From positions 1 to 11,077 of the forward strand of contig JADGJH010001244.1 in assembly GCA_027596945.1 (NCBI GenBank): a stretch of DNA of 11,077 nt, given 5' to 3'. This document shows positions 8,138 to 11,077 of this stretch, piece by piece. Within the stretch, counting starts at the first letter, position 1; each line of letters begins with the position of its first letter. A program made the translations under genes and the position numbers. A model generated the notes under the pieces. The model was not told the DNA's origin. It saw only the letters and a list, made by a program, of their open reading frames with translations, and ran no database searches. The stretch is from Physocladia obscura. Taxonomy: Eukaryota; Chytridiomycota; Chytridiomycetes; Chytridiales; Chytriomycetaceae.

Positions 8138-8963
8138 TCAAACGGAAAAAAAAGAGACAACCCAGTATTGAGGAGGAGATGCTTGTGAATCAATCCAGCA
8201 TATTCCATCTTGTTGGAGCTTAGTTAAAACAGAATGAACGCGAGAAGGATCCCATCCAAGATTTTGAGTAACCGAATCGAAAGTTACAAAAGAGTCATGT
8301 TGGGCAAGAGCAAGAACAATGTCATAATCTTTGTTGAGTTCGCGCGGGATGCTTTGGACCAATTTGTGCGAGCCATACGATACAATTTCGAAACCGTTTC
8401 CAAGACAAGCGATAGAGTTGATCGCTTGTATAATATCGTCATCCGAGATTTGTTGAGAATTTGCGATACGGGAAAGGTCCAAAAGGCGTTTGAGTTCTGA
8501 AAATTCGATAAGGCCGCCATTGCGATCGCGCGTGGCGATGCAAATTTCTATGTTACGCACGTCAGTTCTTTTCAAAAGAATCGAAATATGGTAGGTGTTT
8601 ATGGTACCAGCAATCTGGACAGCAAGTTCGTAGTAAAAGTCAGAAACACCTAGCAGCTCGGCCCAGAAGCCCTTCTTTGCTGTGTTTATTGTAAGAAAAG
8701 AGCTAAAGAGAAGGAGGCTCACAGGCCAGCGGGTCGACGCCGATGGCCGCGCACATGCTGTGGAAGCGCGCCCGGAAGCGCGGATCGCGACGGATGTCGG
8801 CGCTGTGGGCCGCCGCAAAAGCCGTCAGCTGCTGCTTGAACACGCCCAGCTGCGCCGTCAGCTGCGCCACGCGTTCGGCGCTGAGCTCGTCGCCTTTGCG
8901 GTCGAAGCGCGCCTTAGACAGAGCCGCCGCCTGAATCCCGCTAATGCCGCCGGTTCTTCTCAT
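8138..8963 (-). CDS. SNF8: ESCRT-II subunit SNF8/Vps22 (EAP30)
   Basis: Three exons: 8963-8723, 8679-8608 and 8547-8138 (stop TGA), with introns of 43 and 60 nt, giving 240 aa (yeast about 233, human 258). The N-terminus MRRTGGISGIQ is typical of the family. Residues 1-75 form the helical coiled-coil region. Junction 1 restores VDPLAS-KKGFW, the family's hallmark, and junction 2 restores AVQIA-EICIATRDRNGG. The remainder forms two winged-helix domains with LVQSIPRELNKD and ends in QYWVVSFFSV. The protein pairs with Vps36 and two Vps25 in ESCRT-II on endosomes, sorting ubiquitinated membrane proteins into multivesicular bodies. The second intron uses a weak donor, GTACCA. The 5' end is oddly GC-rich (about 72% across 8761-8880) while exon 3 is about 36%. 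The stop of the upstream gene is only 75 nt away, so the promoter must be very short or lie inside that gene. Confidence 0.95.
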
Positions 8964-9038
8964 TCTGGATCAAATTTGAACAAATGATATGCTCCAGTCC
9001 ACAATCGAATAAGCTTCTAATTTAAGTTCTTATTCGAA

Positions 9039-9689
9039 TTACACCGATATTGCTGATGTCAGCAGCAGAGGAAGTAGTACGCGCGACCCGAGATCCTCAA
9101 GTACATCGCCCTTCAACTCCACAAATCCCAGCACTGCGCAATTTTCGTATGTCCCGACAAAGAGCGCGAAATCTAGACTTGAATCCACGTAGCGCCACAG
9201 TGCTTCATTGGGCGCATCGTCGTGGTTTTTTTGACCATTTCGATTATTATTATTGTTGTTATTGATATTGTTGATGGCGTCGCATCTTAGCCGTCCGTAA
9301 CGCTCGCCAACGCGAGTACAAATACTATTTGCATCTTCGCTAATTTCCGTTGCCCACCGTTCCAGTCCGTACCATGTGCAGCCAAACATGCGTCGCGTGA
9401 ATTCATTTAGTGCGACCGTTGTATTACTCCTGCTGCTGTTGCTGACGCTGCTGCCGTACTCAATCATGTAGCATCCCCATGTCACAGCTGCAGCTGAAAG
9501 CCAGTCACGCTGCTGTTTACTTCTTTCTACCATGAATCCCTGCACAGACGCTTGAAATCCCGCAGGTGTGTCTTCCAGTCGCGTTATCGATCTCACACGC
9601 TGTGTATATCGAAAGTACCCAAAAGCCGCAACGCTGAACGAAACAGTGTATCCCAAAAACACTGTTCGTGCTACTCCGATTTTACTCAT
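9039..9689 (-). CDS. unidentified protein with N-terminal membrane helix
   Basis: A single frame of 216 codons from ATG 9689 (A at -3) to TAA 9041-9039. Residues about 8-28 form one hydrophobic helix (VFLGYTVSFSVAAFGYFRY) followed by basic residues RVRS, then a soluble part. A Trp-rich amphipathic stretch (CTWYGLERWATEISEDAN) lies near the middle. An Asn run interrupted by Ile follows, coded by AAT/AAC repeats, and then a hydrophobic C-terminus. The layout of a start MSKxG, one short N-terminal helix and later Trp/amphipathic helices resembles the small MICOS subunit Mic12/Aim5, but this is weak and I do not assign it. The C-terminal 40 residues may be wrong if an intron was missed. The gene lies between the truncated MFS gene and SNF8 on the same strand. 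CpG and codon use are normal for the locus. Confidence 0.72.
   Translation of the reverse strand: MSKIGVARTVFLGYTVSFSVAAFGYFRYTQRVRSITRLEDTPAGFQASVQGFMVERSKQQRDWLSAAAVTWGCYMIEYGSSVSNSSRSNTTVALNEFTRRMFGCTWYGLERWATEISEDANSICTRVGERYGRLRCDAINNINNNNNNNRNGQKNHDDAPNEALWRYVDSSLDFALFVGTYENCAVLGFVELKGDVLEDLGSRVLLPLLLTSAISV
9240..9275 (-). repeat. AAT/AAC microsatellite coding an Asn run
   Basis: Trinucleotide-like repeats (ATT/GTT on the plus strand) code mostly Asn with one Ile in the 216-aa protein. The run separates two better-structured parts of the protein and is probably a flexible linker that varies in length. Confidence 0.8.
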
Positions 9690-9816
9690 CCTTTTTTATT
9701 TCTTTATTTTTGACAATTTCACTCCTTGCGAAACAAAAAAATCGTCGGCGGAAACTGTGACTTCAGCAGGCAATTCTTCTCATTTTTAAATCACCTATAT
9801 TATTTTAATTAAAATC

Positions 9817-9859
9817 TTTTTTTTTTTTTTTTGGATTTAAAAAAAAAAAAAAAAAAAAA
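9817..9859. repeat. inverted homopolymer T16-GGATTT-A21
   Basis: Sixteen T (9817-9832), then GGATTT, then 21 A (9839-9859). The two arms can pair as a 16-bp A:T hairpin. It lies 11 nt beyond the premature stop of the MFS frame and about 130 nt before the next gene. It marks the point where the MFS homology ends, so it may be a rearrangement scar or an assembly artefact. Confidence 0.9.
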
Positions 9860-9870
9860 GAAGTAAAAGG

Positions 9871-10696
9871 TTAAAACCTCCAAGAAACATGGTCACTAAA
9901 AGCACCCCCAATCAACGGCCCAATAACGGACGAAAGCCCAAAAACAGCACCAATCAATCCTTGATACCTTCCTGTGAAATGGAAAAAAAACAAAAAAAAA
10001 CAACCAATTTGTCATCAGGCAATTTGATATTAGGACACCAAAATAAGAAAAATTTACCTCTATCCTGCATCGAAACAATATCAGAAATAATAATCAACAC
10101 CAGCGCAAAGATGCCGCCGCCGCCAACACCCGCAACGGCACGCCCCACAATCAGCATCTCCATTGAAACAGAAACCCCACACAGCAATGACCCAAATTCA
10201 AACGAGAGAATCGCAAATAGAAACACAGCTTTGCGTCCAAAGATATCCGCAAACTTGCCATACAGCGTTCCGAGCGGCGCAGCCGTCAATAGATATGCAG
10301 ATCCTTTATTCACACAAGAAAATGTGAAACAAAAAAAAAAAAATTATTTAAATTAGTCAGGTGACAGAATCTCAGTAAGCGGTTGTGCTTACCAATCCAC
10401 GGAATCAACTCCTGGTGGCCAAAGTCGGAGACAATTGATTTGAGGGCTGTGGAAACAATCGTCTGGTCCAATGCTGCCAGCATGATTGCAAGGAGTAGGC
10501 CAACATACACGAGGATAAACTGCGTCCGGCCGAGCGGGACTTTCACTTCACTGAATGAGTTCTGCTGTTGTTGCTGTTGCTGTTCCGGATCCAATGGTAC
10601 TGATTCGGATGGAGAATCGGTAGCGTCGGATTTTTGGCCTGCTTTTTGCGGTTCGTCTGCTATAGAGATTGTGTTAACATCCTCGGAACTCGACAT
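9871..10696 (-). pseudogene. DHA2-type MFS drug:H+ antiporter, 5' part only
   Basis: Exons 10696-10393, 10303-10058 and 9971-9871, with introns of 89 and 86 nt in phase 1. Both junctions restore family sequence: IPWI-G-SAYLL and MQDR-G-RYQG. Residues 1-50 are a polar tail with a Gln run. Membrane helix 1 carries LDQTIVSTAL, the DHA signature. Motif A is GKFADIFGRK, motif B is GRAVAGVGGGG, and motif C is [10 protein letters not shown] in helix 5. The frame ends at TAA 9873-9871 after SDHVSWRF, at residue 216, where full-length relatives (usually 500-600 aa with 14 helices) continue to a conserved Trp-Cys-Phe-Tyr-type segment. Nothing resembling helices 6-14 is found between here and the next gene at 9689. 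A splice donor (GTTTTA at 9877) and an acceptor at about 9796 would rejoin it to an immediate stop, so splicing does not rescue it. Such a fragment should not transport. ATG 10696 has A at -3. Confidence 0.85.
10565..10590 (-). repeat. short CAG/CAA repeat coding Gln in the MFS N-terminus
   Basis: A run of about eight Gln codons follows LDPE in the polar N-terminal tail of the MFS protein. It is the same repeat type and orientation as in VNX1, and lies before the first membrane helix. Confidence 0.8.
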
Positions 10697-10709
10697 TTTT
10701 TGATTTTTT

Positions 10710-10724
10710 TTTATTTTTTTCCAT
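10710..10724 (-). promoter_or_regulatory. minimal upstream ORF before MFS start
   Basis: ATG at 10724-10722 opens a four-codon frame (Met-Glu-Lys-Lys) that ends in TAA 14 nt before the MFS ATG. If it is in the mRNA it could reduce translation of the main frame. It may lie outside the transcript, because the candidate TATA box is only about 17 nt upstream of it. Confidence 0.35.
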
Positions 10725-10740
10725 GTGGCCAAATTTTCAT

Positions 10741-10746
10741 TTTATA
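10741..10746 (-). promoter_or_regulatory. candidate TATA box of the MFS gene
   Basis: TATAAA read on the minus strand, 45 nt upstream of the MFS ATG. The position fits a start of transcription close to the ATG. The support is motif and position only, in AT-rich DNA. Confidence 0.3.
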
Positions 10747-10897
10747 TTCATATCAAATCAAATCAATATGAAGTGTCGTGGGTCTCTTGATTTTGTCACA
10801 GATTTCAAATACCTTCAAAAATTTTTCTTGTTCACCGATAGGAAATTAAGGTTCGACTCTGCGTCTATTGACCTTCCAGTGCTCAATTAATCATTTG
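10747..10897. other. intergenic, nothing recognised
   Basis: No gene, repeat or RNA is recognised. The stretch probably holds the rest of the MFS promoter and the 3' region of whatever gene enters from the right edge. Confidence 0.4.
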
Positions 10898-11077
10898 TTA
10901 AAAAACCGGAGGAGCAGCACACACTCTTATGCAAGCACATGCGGCATTTTTTTTATTTATCTCGGGCAAATCTAACAACAATGACAGCGTGGCTTCTGCA
11001 ATTTGGTTTTCTTTGAAAGAAGATGGTAACTTGGATAGTAGTGTGGAAAAAGAGATACACATTGTCAAAAAATGAAA
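10898..11077 (-). CDS. possible C-terminal end of a gene running off the right edge
   Basis: A minus-strand frame is open from the window edge to TAA 10900-10898, with one internal ATG at 11062. It codes at least 58 residues, helical in character (SSFKENQIAEATLSLLL) with a Cys-containing tail. No domain is recognised. The spacing of about 200 nt to the MFS start and the shared strand fit the local layout. It is short enough to be chance. Confidence 0.3.
   Translation of the reverse strand, partial: FHFLTMCISFSTLLSKLPSSFKENQIAEATLSLLLDLPEINKKNAACACIRVCAAPPVF

Noticed and set aside
8234..8500. Plus-strand ORF opposite SNF8
   Set aside because: It is antisense to the conserved winged-helix region of SNF8.
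9889..10356. Plus-strand ORF of 155 aa
   Set aside because: It is antisense to MFS exons 2 and 3 and runs through both introns; the minus strand carries MFS motifs A, B and C.
10310..10732. MFS start at 10732
   Set aside because: That codon is TTG; the first in-frame ATG is 10696 with A at -3.

Overview
The window looks like nuclear DNA of a fungus, probably an early-diverging zoosporic (chytrid-like) lineage; that lineage is inference. Reasons: protein genes split by very short GT-AG introns (43-97 nt), compact spacing, A-rich leaders before start codons, Gln/Asn homopolymers, and genes typical of fungi (a Vnx1-type vacuolar antiporter, a DHA2-type MFS transporter). Every host gene I can support lies on the minus strand, so the window reads right to left. 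TGA ends at least two of these genes, so the standard code applies.

Right to left: a possible 3' end of a minus-strand gene enters at the right edge (10898-11077). Next is the 5' part of a DHA2-family MFS drug:H+ antiporter (10696-9871). It is spliced normally but stops after about five membrane helices, next to an inverted T16/A21 homopolymer. Then comes a 216-aa unidentified protein with one N-terminal membrane helix and an Asn run (9689-9039). It is followed, after only 75 nt, by SNF8/VPS22 (8963-8138, three exons), an ESCRT-II subunit whose 5' third is strikingly GC-rich. After 170 nt comes a large eight-exon gene (7967-3355, about 1366 aa) for a Vnx1/YNL321w-type vacuolar monovalent cation/H+ antiporter of the CAX family. 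It has long polar insertions, including a 16-Gln run and a His/Gly-rich loop. SNF8 and VNX1 both act in the endosome-vacuole system, but nothing in the sequence shows that they are co-regulated.

The left third differs in kind. From about 400 to about 2915 there are only 8 CpG dinucleotides in roughly 2.5 kb, against about 25 per kb on each side. This block holds a dead two-gene DNA transposon. A DD34E IS630/Tc1-mariner-type transposase lies on the minus strand (about 2762-1761), in a single frame broken only by TGA codons. Tail to tail with it, 30 nt away, lies a decayed plus-strand gene of unknown function (808-1730). The pattern (C-to-T nonsense codons, catalytic Asp to Asn and Glu to Lys, CpG loss) points to cytosine deamination at methylated CpG or a RIP-like process. 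Between the element and VNX1 is a 110-codon orphan frame with normal CpG content. Left of about 400 nothing is recognised apart from a possible decayed reading frame that runs into the element.
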